A DNA stretch of 64,000 nucleotides, taken from Terrimesophilobacter sp044464485. Lineage in GTDB: Bacteria > Actinomycetota > Actinomycetes > Actinomycetales > Microbacteriaceae. The stretch lies in NCBI GenBank assembly GCA_044464485.1, contig JBIQLG010000010.1, forward strand, positions 12,453-76,452. Direction: 5' to 3'. Below, piece after piece: positions 16,233 to 24,754 of the stretch. Below the pieces are notes generated by a model. That model had not been told where the DNA came from, did no database searches, and saw only the letters and a program-made list of their open reading frames with translations. A program made the translations under genes and the position numbers. Positions within the stretch are counted from its first letter, which is position 1, and the number at the start of each line of letters is the position of its first letter.

Positions 16233-17720
16233 ATGAGCACGCAGGATCTTGAAGCCATCGCCGCGCGCGCGGCCGAAATCGCACCGCAGTGGGCGGCGGC
16301 CTCGCCGCGCGATCGGGCGAAGGCGCTCGTCGCGGCGGCAGATGCGCTCCTGGCTGCCCAGCCCGAACTCGTTGCGACCGCGATGGAGGAGACCGGCCTT
16401 TCCGAGGCGCGCCTCTCCGGCGAACTCAAGCGCACCGCGGTGCAACTCAAGCTCTTTGCGGAGGTCGTTGTCGACGGCTCGTATCTGGATGTTCGCATCG
16501 ACGACGCGGACCCTGACTTCGTTCTCGGCCCGCGGCCCGATGTTCGCCGCTACCGCATTCCGGTGGGTCCGGTGCTGAACTTCGCGGCCAGCAACTTTCC
16601 GTTCGCGTTCTCCGTCGCGGGCGGAGACACCGCGGCCGCGCTCGCCGCGGGGTGCCCGGTCATCGTCAAGGCGCACTCCGGGCATCCGCGGTTATCCGTG
16701 CAGACGGCGGAGGTCGTGGCGAAGGCGCTGGAGTCTGCCGGCGCCCCGAAGGGCACCCTGCAGGTCATTTCCGGGCAGCAGGCCGGGGTGGATATGCTCA
16801 ACGATCCGCGCATCAAGGCGGGAAGCTTCACGGGCTCGATTCGGGTCGGACGGATGCTCGCGGATATCGCGGCAGCACGACCGACGCCCATTCCGTTCTA
16901 CGGCGAGCTCGGCAGCGTGAACCCCGTGTTCGTCACCGAGGCTGCGCTGGAAGAGAATGCGGACGGCATCCTCGACGGGTTCATCACGAGCGTTTCGGGA
17001 TCCGCGGGGCAACTCTGCACCAAACCGGGATTCCTGTTCGCGCCCGCCGGCTCGGCGCTCGCCGACGGCATCGCTTCCCGCGCCGCATCGGTCGCGGAGC
17101 ACCGGCTCCTGAACCCGGGCATCACCTCCGGTTACCAGTCGCGGCGCGACGCCGTACTTTCGGCACCCGGCGTAAGAGTCCTTGCGGAAGGCGGTCTTCG
17201 CATCGATGATGACGGCCAGGGCTGGGCGACCCCCACTGTCGTCTCCGTGCCGGTGGGCGTGCTCAGGGAGCACCGCGAGGCGCTCCTCGACGAGTCGTTC
17301 GGTCCACTGTCGATCGTCGTCGAGTACGACAACGCAGACGAGCTTGCGAGCATCGCCGAGGATCTCTTCGAGGGAAACCTCACGGGCACGATTCACGCGG
17401 GTGCCGGCGAGGATTCGCCGGCTGTTCGGCATCTCGTGGACTGGATTTCGCGAAGCGCCGGGCGCGTGCTGTTCGGTGGGTGGCCAACCGGCGTCGCGGT
17501 GACTCCGGCAATGCAACACGGTGGCCCGTGGCCCGCGACGACGAACGATTCGAGCACGTCGGTGGGCACCGCGGCGATCGCGCGATTCACGAGACCGGTC
17601 GCGTACCAGAATGCTCCTCAGGAGATGCTTCCCGAGCCGCTGCGGGACGACAACCCGTGGGGTGTCCCCCAGCGCCGAAGCCGTGCGGGCGAATCACAAG
17701 ACTGGGGTTCACTCGATTAA
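16233..17720 (+). CDS. Alpha-ketoglutarate semialdehyde dehydrogenase (2,5-dioxovalerate dehydrogenase), copy 1
   Basis: 495-residue NAD(P)-dependent aldehyde dehydrogenase. The catalytic Cys is C262 (GSAGQLCTKPG) and the general-base Glu is E225 (GELGSVNP). The cofactor region NFAASNFPFAFSVAGGDT starts at about residue 116. The C-terminal GGPWPATTND and DDNPWGVPQR blocks are typical of the ketoglutarate-semialdehyde group. It oxidises KGSA to alpha-ketoglutarate, the last step of 4-hydroxyproline breakdown. AGGAGG precedes the ATG. Only codons near both ends differ from the copy at 28067-29557: Ser2 and Glu7 here versus Thr and Asp there, and GSLD versus GSVKP at the end. Sequence downstream changes abruptly to low G+C. 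Confidence 0.9.
   Translation: MSTQDLEAIAARAAEIAPQWAAASPRDRAKALVAAADALLAAQPELVATAMEETGLSEARLSGELKRTAVQLKLFAEVVVDGSYLDVRIDDADPDFVLGPRPDVRRYRIPVGPVLNFAASNFPFAFSVAGGDTAAALAAGCPVIVKAHSGHPRLSVQTAEVVAKALESAGAPKGTLQVISGQQAGVDMLNDPRIKAGSFTGSIRVGRMLADIAAARPTPIPFYGELGSVNPVFVTEAALEENADGILDGFITSVSGSAGQLCTKPGFLFAPAGSALADGIASRAASVAEHRLLNPGITSGYQSRRDAVLSAPGVRVLAEGGLRIDDDGQGWATPTVVSVPVGVLREHREALLDESFGPLSIVVEYDNADELASIAEDLFEGNLTGTIHAGAGEDSPAVRHLVDWISRSAGRVLFGGWPTGVAVTPAMQHGGPWPATTNDSSTSVGTAAIARFTRPVAYQNAPQEMLPEPLRDDNPWGVPQRRSRAGESQDWGSLD
16254..17695 (+). repeat. Direct repeat copy A (internal KGSA-dehydrogenase segment)
   Basis: About 1442 bases with no difference seen from 28088-29529, at a constant offset of 11834 with no indel. 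Translations in several other frames of both copies also agree, which argues against hidden silent changes. Beyond both ends the sequences still resemble each other but diverge. The pair flanks the low-G+C island. Confidence 0.93.
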
Positions 17721-18274
17721 CGCGACAACTGTCGGGTTTTATCGGAGCCGTCGTGAAGATCGGGCGCAAAGACCTTTATCGTCTGCCGGTGTCAAACCTC
17801 GTGGGCGAGAGGGTGTTGGATTTCGGCTTCCTCATAGCGGATAGGCGGAGCAAACTGAACACGGCTTCGACATATGCAGAAGTTGTGTCTTGCCTCTTTT
17901 CGCTGAACTATAAGAATTACGACCAGACGCTGATGATACGTTCAGGCCTGCGGAGGGTGAGAGCCACTCGGATTAGTCGAAGTAGCGGACATCTCCCCAA
18001 GTCACGGGAAGTTTTTATGGGTCACACAGATGCGCCTGTGATAACTCACGTGAAGGCTATCCTCATTCGATGTGTTGCTGAAACACTCTCCAGACCGCCC
18101 CTTGCCCGAGCAGGCCAAGCCTGACTCGGGAATGATCTGTTACAGCTACTCGGGGAAACTGCGAGCTGGCTTGTTCCCGGTCGCCTCAACTGCTAGAGTG
18201 CTGGCCGGGTCGGTGTCCCGGGTCGTCGCCCGGCACCAGATCTCCAACCTGGCTGCCGGCCAACCATCTTTCAC
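17721..18274. other. Low-G+C non-coding stretch at the left edge of the island
   Basis: No credible gene is seen. Reading frames open here either run out of the dehydrogenase in the wrong frame or are short with no ribosome site and no recognisable protein. Composition turns AT-richer immediately after the dehydrogenase stop. The stretch probably contains decayed sequence brought in with the island. Confidence 0.5.
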
Positions 18275-18526
18275 CTAGCTGCAAATCCATTCTGCAATTT
18301 CGGCGAAAGTAACCTGAGTCCCTGTGGCCGTCTCTCGGAACCGAAGAAGTTCCTGACGCAAAGGTCCGATATTTTGCGGTTGCCCCAAATTCGCGTCAGC
18401 CTTGCTGTGCAACATTAGAAAAATTCGTGCGTCAAAACTGCCATCACGAATGAGGTTGCGAAGAACTGCGCAAATACCGGAAGAATGAGGCTTATCGCTT
18501 AAGGATTGACCATTATTTCGGAAGAT
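18275..18526 (-). pseudogene. Remnant of a possible polysaccharide deacetylase-like gene (C-terminal end)
   Basis: Reading on the minus strand, 83 codons follow an in-frame stop (18527-18529) and end at TAG. The peptide looks like a real protein end: a GSFDARIFLMLHS segment, then GQPQNIGPLRQELLRF and a terminal FAEIAEWI. This order of His, QP plus a basic/hydrophobic helix, and a closing EIAEW resembles the C terminus of PuuE/allantoinase-type polysaccharide deacetylases. No start codon with a ribosome site is present and the catalytic N-terminal part is absent, so this is a decayed fragment. The family assignment is tentative. Confidence 0.4.
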
Positions 18527-18783
18527 TCACGTCTGCGCTTTGATGCGCGTACCGTTACCCATGGCCATAGTTTTTCGTTATGATTCACGCCCGTATCATT
18601 TTTCACATTCAGCTCACCCAAGCGCACATCGCTGACTCGAATGTTCAATTCTGGAATCAATATTTGGTGAGTGTAATATCCAACATGGAATAGGTGCTAG
18701 CACAGTGTACTTATGAGAAAATCGGGCCTTGGCAAATTCTCACTAAAGGTGTTTCATGGCTTGCTTGCGGGAAGGGGAACATT

Positions 18784-19509
18784 GTGCCTGAGGTTAACAT
18801 GGAGGATTCGACTCCTGCGCCAGGTGTCCGCGCGATTCCTGACCCGATGTCTCTTGAATCATCAGCGTATGTGGAAATTAAGCGAACGATCACTGAGGGT
18901 GTATTGAAGCCCGGGCAACCGATTTCCGTCAACGCCATGGCGAAGGAGCTCGGGGTAAGTCGACTGCCTGTGCTCCATGCTCTTCGGCGACTGGCGAGCG
19001 AGGGATTTGTACAGCTTCCCCCCCGGCGCAATGCCGTGGTCACCTCGCTAAACGCTGCCGAACTTCGGGGCCGGAACAGAATACTCGCCGCGGTTGAAGA
19101 GGTCGCACTGCGAGATGCATGGTCGCTAGATGCGAGGTTGCTAGCCCAATCGGATAAAGCACGCAGGGCATTCGAAGCTGACGTGCATGCGGGCGGAGAC
19201 GGTGTTAATGCCGACCGAGACTTTCACAACGTGGTTTGGCACGCGACGCAGATTTCCGAATGCAGGCGCATCCTAGAGACCATTTGGGACCAGGGTTCGT
19301 ATTATCGTGCGCTCATCCACCAGTTCAGTACTCCGGAGGTGGTTGCGGATCGTATAGCGGAGCACGCTGCGATCCAATCTGCCCTGGAGGCAGGAGATCT
19401 GGAGGCGGCTGTCGTCGCACTCCGTACTCATCGGGAGTCTGGAGCCGACAGGCTAGAACGGGTGATGAGAATATTTGAATCAGTTACCTCCGATCCTTCC
19501 GGTGACTGA
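18784..19509 (+). CDS. GntR-family (FCD domain) regulator of the island
   Basis: 241-residue regulator. The winged helix-turn-helix is at about residues 20-85 (AYVEIKRTITEGVLKPG, then LGVSRLPVLHALRRLASEGF). The FCD ligand domain has the Asp/His pattern DRDFHNVVWHA, AEHAAI and RTHRE. The GTG at 18784 is chosen because GGAAGGGGA precedes it at good spacing; an ATG at 18799 is possible. It reads in the same direction as the catabolic run that starts 174 bases downstream and is its likely local regulator. Base composition is lower in G+C than the GntR gene at 5757, consistent with separate origin. Confidence 0.88.
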   Translation: MPEVNMEDSTPAPGVRAIPDPMSLESSAYVEIKRTITEGVLKPGQPISVNAMAKELGVSRLPVLHALRRLASEGFVQLPPRRNAVVTSLNAAELRGRNRILAAVEEVALRDAWSLDARLLAQSDKARRAFEADVHAGGDGVNADRDFHNVVWHATQISECRRILETIWDQGSYYRALIHQFSTPEVVADRIAEHAAIQSALEAGDLEAAVVALRTHRESGADRLERVMRIFESVTSDPSGD

Positions 19510-19609
19510 CTGATCTTGATCGAACTCGTTCGTATCTGAAGCTGTGGTCTTCGCGGCGCGAAGTCGACGAAGCACAGGTTGCCGCGCGTCATCCTTTTAA
19601 ATTGAATAT

Positions 19610-19624
19610 TGCATTTCATATGCA
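19610..19624. promoter_or_regulatory. Possible operator upstream of the island catabolic run
   Basis: TGCATTTCATATGCA is an inverted repeat with 5-base arms around TTCAT. It lies 60 bases before the cupin start, in the 174-base AT-rich gap after the island regulator. Size and place suit a GntR operator. Nothing else supports it. Confidence 0.25.
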
Positions 19625-19683
19625 GTAGCCAGTATCCTGTTGAAGATCAAGTTCTTGTCGAACACTCGTGAGACGGAGTAAGA

Positions 19684-20103
19684 ATGGTTTCGTTGCCAGA
19701 AGTTGTGGACATAGCGGCGTTGCTTGCCCCACACCCTCCGCGTACCAACATCAACCTCTTCTGGGTGGATGGTGAATATACGTTCCGCGTAGCAACGATC
19801 GAAGACGCATTTCCGTGGCACTATCATCCCGAATCCGATGAGGCCTGGCTGGTGCTCAAAGGCCGAGTTCGATTCCGTACCGAACTTGGCGATGTTGAAG
19901 CAGCGGCTGGCCAATCGACCATTATCCGCTCGCCGATCCGGCACAGCCCACTGTCGCTTGAGCCCGGAACGCAAGTGCTTATCGTAAACTCCCGAACCTT
20001 CACGACCGTCTATACGGAGGATGGAGTCAACGACTCTACGGCTAGATATGTCGAAGTTGAGTTTTCCTCGTCGGACCACAAGCCTTTGCAGGCCGACCAA
20101 TGA
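19684..20103 (+). CDS. Small cupin-domain protein
   Basis: 139-residue single-domain cupin. The first metal-binding motif is WHYHPESDEAWLVLKG (two His and a Glu, about residues 45-60) and the second is SPIRHSPL (His). Such proteins may be isomerases, dioxygenases or ligand sensors; the sequence does not decide. AGACGGAG lies before the ATG. The stop overlaps the next start by 4 bases, so it is part of the run. It sits with a reductase, a lactonase-like hydrolase and CoA-linked enzymes, which suggests metabolic work on a small carboxylic acid. Confidence 0.85.
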   Translation: MVSLPEVVDIAALLAPHPPRTNINLFWVDGEYTFRVATIEDAFPWHYHPESDEAWLVLKGRVRFRTELGDVEAAAGQSTIIRSPIRHSPLSLEPGTQVLIVNSRTFTTVYTEDGVNDSTARYVEVEFSSSDHKPLQADQ

Positions 20104-21089
20104 CACGGTATGTGATGCTCGGCGCCGGTGGAATCGGAATTGTTGTCGGAGTCTTGTTGAAGTCAGTCGGCAACGACGTTCTACTTATCACCAACAAAGA
20201 GGATGAAGCGACCGCGATTCGAGCAAACGGTGCTCGGGTAATTGGTCTGCGAGATATTGAGGCTAATCCAGCTGTTCACACGGGGCCGCTCGTTTGCGGA
20301 TCTGATGACGTTCTTATTGTCGCAGTGAAAGCTCATCAAACCCTGACGGCATTGAGTGGCATCGACGGAACACCAAAGGCGGTGCTTTCACTGCAAAACG
20401 GTATTGAGAAAGAAGTCACACTTGCGGCACGGTTTGGGTCTGAACTCGTCATCAAAAGCGTCATTCAGGTTACTGCGACTCGACGGTCTGCTGGTGTGAG
20501 CCACTGTGCCGGGATTGAGGCCAGTGGGTTGTCAGCGGAATTTGCGCCCACGCAGGCAGTTGCGCAGGAGCTTGCGGACGAATTGAACTCGAGCGGGGTG
20601 CCTACGTCAATACTTGAGGATGCTGGGGCCTTGGAGTGGACGAAGGCGGCTCAGTGGCTTGGGACCTCCTTGCTTTCGGCCGCGACTGGGCTCACGTTGG
20701 ACGCGGTGCTTCGGCATCGTCAACTCGCACGCGTCTATCAGTCTCTTGTGCGCGAGTGTGCATCGGTTGCGCGAGCACTGGGTCTCGATCTGATCCATTT
20801 TCCTGGCTTCTACTCGCGCGAGGTTCTTGACCTCGATGAAGAGGCAGCCGTCGAGTTACTCAATGAGCTCGGCCGTGAATTTGGAGCTTCGTCGATGTCG
20901 GGATATCGCACGGCAATGGAACTGGACCTTGCGTACGGTCGACTTCCCGAACTGGACCCGACGGCTGGGGCGGTCGAGCGGGCTGCTCGCGCTGTGGGTG
21001 TGCGTTGCCCTGTGTTGGAGACTGCGCATGCTCTTGTCTTGGCGCGTGCTGAGTTGAACGCCGGTTCAGCTGAGGATGGTGGATCGTGA
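20100..21089 (+). CDS. 2-dehydropantoate 2-reductase (ApbA/PanE)-family oxidoreductase
   Basis: 329 residues. The N-terminal NADP-binding GAGGIGIVVG starts at residue 8. SLQNGIEKE at about residues 99-107 is the family's conserved nucleotide/substrate block. A helical C-terminal domain follows. Family members reduce 2-keto acids to 2-hydroxy acids. It is embedded in a catabolic run with 4-base overlaps on both sides, so a role in pantothenate synthesis is unlikely; it more likely interconverts a keto and a hydroxy intermediate of the island pathway. The substrate is unknown. Confidence 0.85.
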   Translation: MTRYVMLGAGGIGIVVGVLLKSVGNDVLLITNKEDEATAIRANGARVIGLRDIEANPAVHTGPLVCGSDDVLIVAVKAHQTLTALSGIDGTPKAVLSLQNGIEKEVTLAARFGSELVIKSVIQVTATRRSAGVSHCAGIEASGLSAEFAPTQAVAQELADELNSSGVPTSILEDAGALEWTKAAQWLGTSLLSAATGLTLDAVLRHRQLARVYQSLVRECASVARALGLDLIHFPGFYSREVLDLDEEAAVELLNELGREFGASSMSGYRTAMELDLAYGRLPELDPTAGAVERAARAVGVRCPVLETAHALVLARAELNAGSAEDGGS

Positions 21090-21895
21090 GGGTAGATGGG
21101 CACGTTCATTTGTGGGATTCAGGGGCAATTTCCACTGAGCTCCCTTACCCACTGCCCGTCGACGTGGCATCAGTTGAGGACCTCCTACGTGACATGACGG
21201 TCAACAACATTGATTGCGCAGTGCTCGTCCAACCAACTCCCCACGGCGGCGATCATTCAATTCTCATGTCGGCATTGGAGAAGTACCCTGACCGGTTTGT
21301 GGGTATCGGGCTATTGGAAAGCGGAATCAGGGATTCGAACGCGCAAGTAGAACAAATAAGCAGGGTTGCAGATTTGGGGCTGTCAGGCATCCGGGTGCAT
21401 CCAATCGACAAACAAAGTGTCGATCTCGAGCTAATTGCACGCGAGGCTCACCGAAGAAAACTCTCGCTGGAACTTCACGTCGATGAATCGACATGGGAAA
21501 CCGTATTCCGAGCGCTCGATGCTGCTCCGGATACCTTGATAGTTGTCGATCATTTTGGTCGTCCGAGCGACCCGATGAGCAGTTCTGCGCGCGAATTTGT
21601 CCGGATGCTCAGCGAACGAAAAAATATCGCCGTAAAGGTCGCGGCAATCGATCTGATCTGGGGTACCACGTACCCGTATTCGAACTTTCAAACGTGGATC
21701 AGGTTTGCGATGGACACTCTCGGGCCAGAGCGATTGTTCTGGGGGTCGAATTTCCCCTGGTCGAGCGGCGAACAGTATTCAGCATCGCAGCGGGCGATAG
21801 AGGCTGAGTGGGGCCTGAATCGTGCGGAGCTAGACGCTCTTTTTGGCGGCACCGCATGCCGGGTCTTCGGCTTCAACTACGGGAGTAAAAAGTGA
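21086..21895 (+). CDS. Amidohydrolase-2 family metal-dependent hydrolase (lactonase-like)
   Basis: 269-residue TIM-barrel hydrolase. Metal ligands: H6 and H8 in DGHVHLWD, His in ELHVDEST, and His in VVDHFGRPSD. The last strand is WGSNFPWS, where many relatives have Asp. Members of this family hydrolyse sugar lactones (for example L-fucono- and 2-pyrone-4,6-dicarboxylate lactones) or decarboxylate aromatic acids. With a KdgD-type dehydratase in the same run, a sugar-acid lactonase is the favoured guess. The start is the GTG at 21086, overlapping the previous stop. It overlaps the CoA-transferase start by 4 bases. Confidence 0.85.
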   Translation: MRVDGHVHLWDSGAISTELPYPLPVDVASVEDLLRDMTVNNIDCAVLVQPTPHGGDHSILMSALEKYPDRFVGIGLLESGIRDSNAQVEQISRVADLGLSGIRVHPIDKQSVDLELIAREAHRRKLSLELHVDESTWETVFRALDAAPDTLIVVDHFGRPSDPMSSSAREFVRMLSERKNIAVKVAAIDLIWGTTYPYSNFQTWIRFAMDTLGPERLFWGSNFPWSSGEQYSASQRAIEAEWGLNRAELDALFGGTACRVFGFNYGSKK

Positions 21896-23031
21896 CTGGT
21901 CCACTCGAAAAAATCAGGGTGATTGATTTTACACAGTTCATGGCTGGACCGATGGCGACTCAATTGCTCAGCGATCTTGGTGCTGATGTCATTAAGGTAG
22001 AACGCCCGGTGGTTGGGGACATGGCGCGACAAGGGTCGGCCTCCCCGTTTCTTGTCCATGGCCAGCGGGTTGCGTTCATGGCATTGAACCGCAATAAGCG
22101 CAGTGTCACACTCGATCTAAAAGATGCTGGTGATGTCGCGATCGCTCAAGCACTTTGCACGCAGGCTGACGTTGTTGTGGAGAATTTCCGTCCTGGCGTT
22201 ATGGATCGATTGGGGCTTGGGTACGACACGCTCTGCGACCATAATCCGCGCCTCATCTATTGTTCGATTACTGGATACGGGAACGATGGTCCTCGGTCAT
22301 CTGATCCTGGACAGGATCTACTCGTTCAGTCAATTACGGGTCTCACAATGCTGCAGGGGAGGCTAGGCGACCCGCCGATTCCAGTCGGGCCACCAGTTGT
22401 TGATGCCAGTACGGGGCATTTGGCGGCGTTGGCAATTGTGACGGGACTATACGAGCGTGAGCGTTCGGGTCAGGGTCAGCGGGTAAGTGCGAGTTTGGCG
22501 GCCACCTCGGTATCACTACAGAGCCAAGAAGCGACGCTATTTCTCAATTCCGGAATCGTTCCGACTCGAAGCAAAGCCGGCGTCGCCAATCCTTACTTCG
22601 TCGCACCGTACGGCGTGTACCCCACATCCGATGGGTTCATTTCACTCGCACACACCTCACTGCCCCGTCTGGGTGAACTGATCGACAAACCGGAGTTGAG
22701 TCGCCATGTCGACCCCGTGGAGATTTACGAGTCTCGAGACGAAATTTATGAACTTCTTGCGGACATATTTGTAACGCGAACTTCCTCGAGTTGGCTCAGT
22801 CTCCTCGAACCGGCCGGCTTCTGGGTAGCGCCGGTGCAGTCCTATGACAAATTCCTCGCTGAAGAAGCGGGAGACCTGATCTGTGAGATTCCAACGTTAG
22901 ACGGTGGTGTTTTCAAGTCGATCTCGACACCTATTCGATTCGAAAGGACTCCCGCGCAGCAGTATTCGCTTCCGCCAGAGTTAGGCGCTCACACAGAAGA
23001 AGTACTCGCGGAATTTGGGGTGAGTCGGTAG
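21892..23031 (+). CDS. CaiB/BaiF-type (family III) CoA-transferase
   Basis: 379 residues. Family blocks: RVIDFTQFMAGPMATQLLSDLG at the N terminus, GADVIKVERP, LNRNKRSVTLDLK and ENFRPGVMDRLGLGYD. The expected catalytic Asp is D142 in PGQDLLVQ. It transfers CoA between carboxylic acids, activating a pathway acid. The start is the GTG at 21892 (GTGA overlap). The MaoC-type hydratase 55 bases downstream suggests that the CoA ester is then hydrated or dehydrated. The substrate is unknown. Confidence 0.9.
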   Translation: MTGPLEKIRVIDFTQFMAGPMATQLLSDLGADVIKVERPVVGDMARQGSASPFLVHGQRVAFMALNRNKRSVTLDLKDAGDVAIAQALCTQADVVVENFRPGVMDRLGLGYDTLCDHNPRLIYCSITGYGNDGPRSSDPGQDLLVQSITGLTMLQGRLGDPPIPVGPPVVDASTGHLAALAIVTGLYERERSGQGQRVSASLAATSVSLQSQEATLFLNSGIVPTRSKAGVANPYFVAPYGVYPTSDGFISLAHTSLPRLGELIDKPELSRHVDPVEIYESRDEIYELLADIFVTRTSSSWLSLLEPAGFWVAPVQSYDKFLAEEAGDLICEIPTLDGGVFKSISTPIRFERTPAQQYSLPPELGAHTEEVLAEFGVSR

Positions 23032-23086
23032 ACGAAATCCTCGAATCATTAGGAACAGAACAAACCAGACAAGTTGGGAGAAATTA

Positions 23087-23542
23087 ATGGCTGACAAGTA
23101 CTTCGAAGAATACGTGCCCGGGGTGGAGTGGACAAGCCACGGCAGGACAATCACAGAAGCCGATATCGTCAATTTCGCAGGAATTAGCGGCGACTTTCAC
23201 CCTAGTTCGATGGACGAACGATTTGCCGTCAAATCAAAATTTGGCCGTCGTATCGCGATGGGAGCCCTCACCTTCTCCGTAACACTCGGCATCTCGTGGC
23301 AGATGAAGATGAACATGAAGAACTTCACTTACGGGATCGATCGCATCCGTTACATCAAGCCAGTCTTTGCTGGCGACACGATTTACGTGGTTGCGACAGT
23401 GACAGAGATCACGGACTACCCCAAGGATCCCAAACGCGGATTCGTCGTCATGCGCTACGACACATACAACCAAAATGACGAGCTGGTCCTATCATGCGTT
23501 CACCGGATGCTCGTTGAACGCCGAGAAAAAGGGAAGAGCTGA
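23087..23542 (+). CDS. MaoC-like enoyl-CoA hydratase/dehydratase
   Basis: 151-residue hot-dog-fold protein. Catalytic Asp and His are in AGISGDFHPS (D36 and H38). The family's FGRRIAMGALTFSVTLG block and Y-x-KPVFAGDTI strand follow. This is the single-domain (R)-specific hydratase type, which would act on an acyl-CoA such as one made by the adjacent CoA-transferase. A GGGAGAA ribosome site precedes the ATG. A 148-base gap follows, before the dehydratase. Confidence 0.88.
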   Translation: MADKYFEEYVPGVEWTSHGRTITEADIVNFAGISGDFHPSSMDERFAVKSKFGRRIAMGALTFSVTLGISWQMKMNMKNFTYGIDRIRYIKPVFAGDTIYVVATVTEITDYPKDPKRGFVVMRYDTYNQNDELVLSCVHRMLVERREKGKS

Positions 23543-23690
23543 CCAAAACATGCGCTGGTATTTGGTCAAGAAAGCGGAATTCGCCGCGAATGTACCGTAT
23601 GGAGAACCGCGGCAGCGGCTTTTCAGATCTACAACTTTTTGCTTCTTCGATCCCGAGCCTGTCGGTATCACCCAAGGGGCGAGGTAGGAA

Positions 23691-24611
23691 TTGAGCGAAT
23701 TCAATGCTGTTGAGCTTCGGCGGGTCATGGGATCTGGCCTATTGGCGTTTCCCGTCACCCACGCGACCACTGAACTCGAGTTTGACGAGCCCGCCTATCG
23801 CGAGCATGTCGCATACCTTTCGAGTTTTGCTCCCGCGGCCATTTTTGCGGCTGGCGGAATGGGCGAATTCTTTTCGATCACACCCGAGGAAGTCTCGGCG
23901 GCCACTCAAGCCGCGCGAGCAGAGGCAAGTCCCAGTATTCCTGTCCTCGGAGCGGCAGGTTACGGTACCTCCATCGCCGTGCAGATGGCGCAGCGTGCAG
24001 AGGCCGATGGAGCGGATGGGATACTGCTACTTCCGCCCTACCTCACGTACGTTTCGCAGCGAGGGCTGTATGAGCATGTTGCTCGGGTCTGTGCTTCGAC
24101 GTCAATTGGTGTCATCGTCTACCATCGCGCAAACGCACGCTACACCCTGGAAACATTGGCTCGCCTTGCCGCCACTTATGACAACTTCATCGGGTTCAAG
24201 GATGGCATAGGGGAGGTTGAACTTATCACTACACTTCGCGCGGAAATTGGTGACCGATTGCTTTATACGGGCGGTCTGCCGACGGCGGAAATGCATGCGA
24301 GAGCTTTCGCAGAGATCGGGATGCAGACGTACTCGTCTGCAATCTTCAATTTCGCGCCGCACTGGGCACTGGCTTTCTATAAGGCGGTTACGAATCGCGA
24401 TGGTGCCGTTTTAGACGCGATGACCAAGAGTTTCCTGCTGCCCTACGTTGAAATTCGTGATCGCGAGGAAGGTTACGCGGTCGCAATCGTGAAGGCCGGC
24501 CTCACCATCGTTGGTCGCCCAGCCGGCCCAGTTCGTCCACCACTCGCGGATCTAGCTCCCAAAGATTTTCAGGACCTCACAAGCCTCATCAGATCCGAGA
24601 AGATCTCATGA
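23691..24611 (+). CDS. kdgD: 5-dehydro-4-deoxyglucarate dehydratase (KdgD)-family lyase
   Basis: 306 residues of the DHDPS fold, with features specific to KdgD: GLLAFPVTH, GGMGEFFSITPEE, LLLPPYLTYVSQ, GVIVYHRANARY (Y144), GFKDGIGEVEL (Schiff-base K170), GGLPTAEMHA and a closing VGRPAGPVRPPL. KdgD dehydrates and decarboxylates 5-keto-4-deoxy-D-glucarate to KGSA. The dehydrogenase that consumes KGSA lies at both edges of this island. One small change is His where most relatives have Asn (VYHRA against VYNRD). It starts at TTG 23691 after GAGGTAGGA. No glucarate dehydratase is encoded nearby, so a related sugar acid could be the substrate. Confidence 0.85.
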   Translation: MSEFNAVELRRVMGSGLLAFPVTHATTELEFDEPAYREHVAYLSSFAPAAIFAAGGMGEFFSITPEEVSAATQAARAEASPSIPVLGAAGYGTSIAVQMAQRAEADGADGILLLPPYLTYVSQRGLYEHVARVCASTSIGVIVYHRANARYTLETLARLAATYDNFIGFKDGIGEVELITTLRAEIGDRLLYTGGLPTAEMHARAFAEIGMQTYSSAIFNFAPHWALAFYKAVTNRDGAVLDAMTKSFLLPYVEIRDREEGYAVAIVKAGLTIVGRPAGPVRPPLADLAPKDFQDLTSLIRSEKIS

Positions 24612-24754
24612 GTGGAGTGGTTATTTGGCGCCATTCAGCGCACCGATTGTTTCCGTCGACAGCACGAAATCGCTTGGCCTCATGCGGCTCCTCGACGGAA
24701 CAAAGAGCCGCAAACGGATGCCAAACGGACCTTACACAATGAAGAGGAGTAGTG

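Noticed and set aside
18072..18278. 68-codon plus-strand frame in the left island edge
   Set aside because: No ribosome site, no family resemblance, and it overlaps the deacetylase-like remnant region only at its end.
18675..18689. AATATC-CAA-CATGGA as a further copy of the hydroxyproline operator before the island regulator
   Set aside because: Only 8 of 12 arm positions match in an AT-rich stretch; too weak to claim cross-regulation.
23550..23687. 45-codon frame between the MaoC-like and KdgD-type genes
   Set aside because: No ribosome site and no recognisable protein; treated as intergenic.
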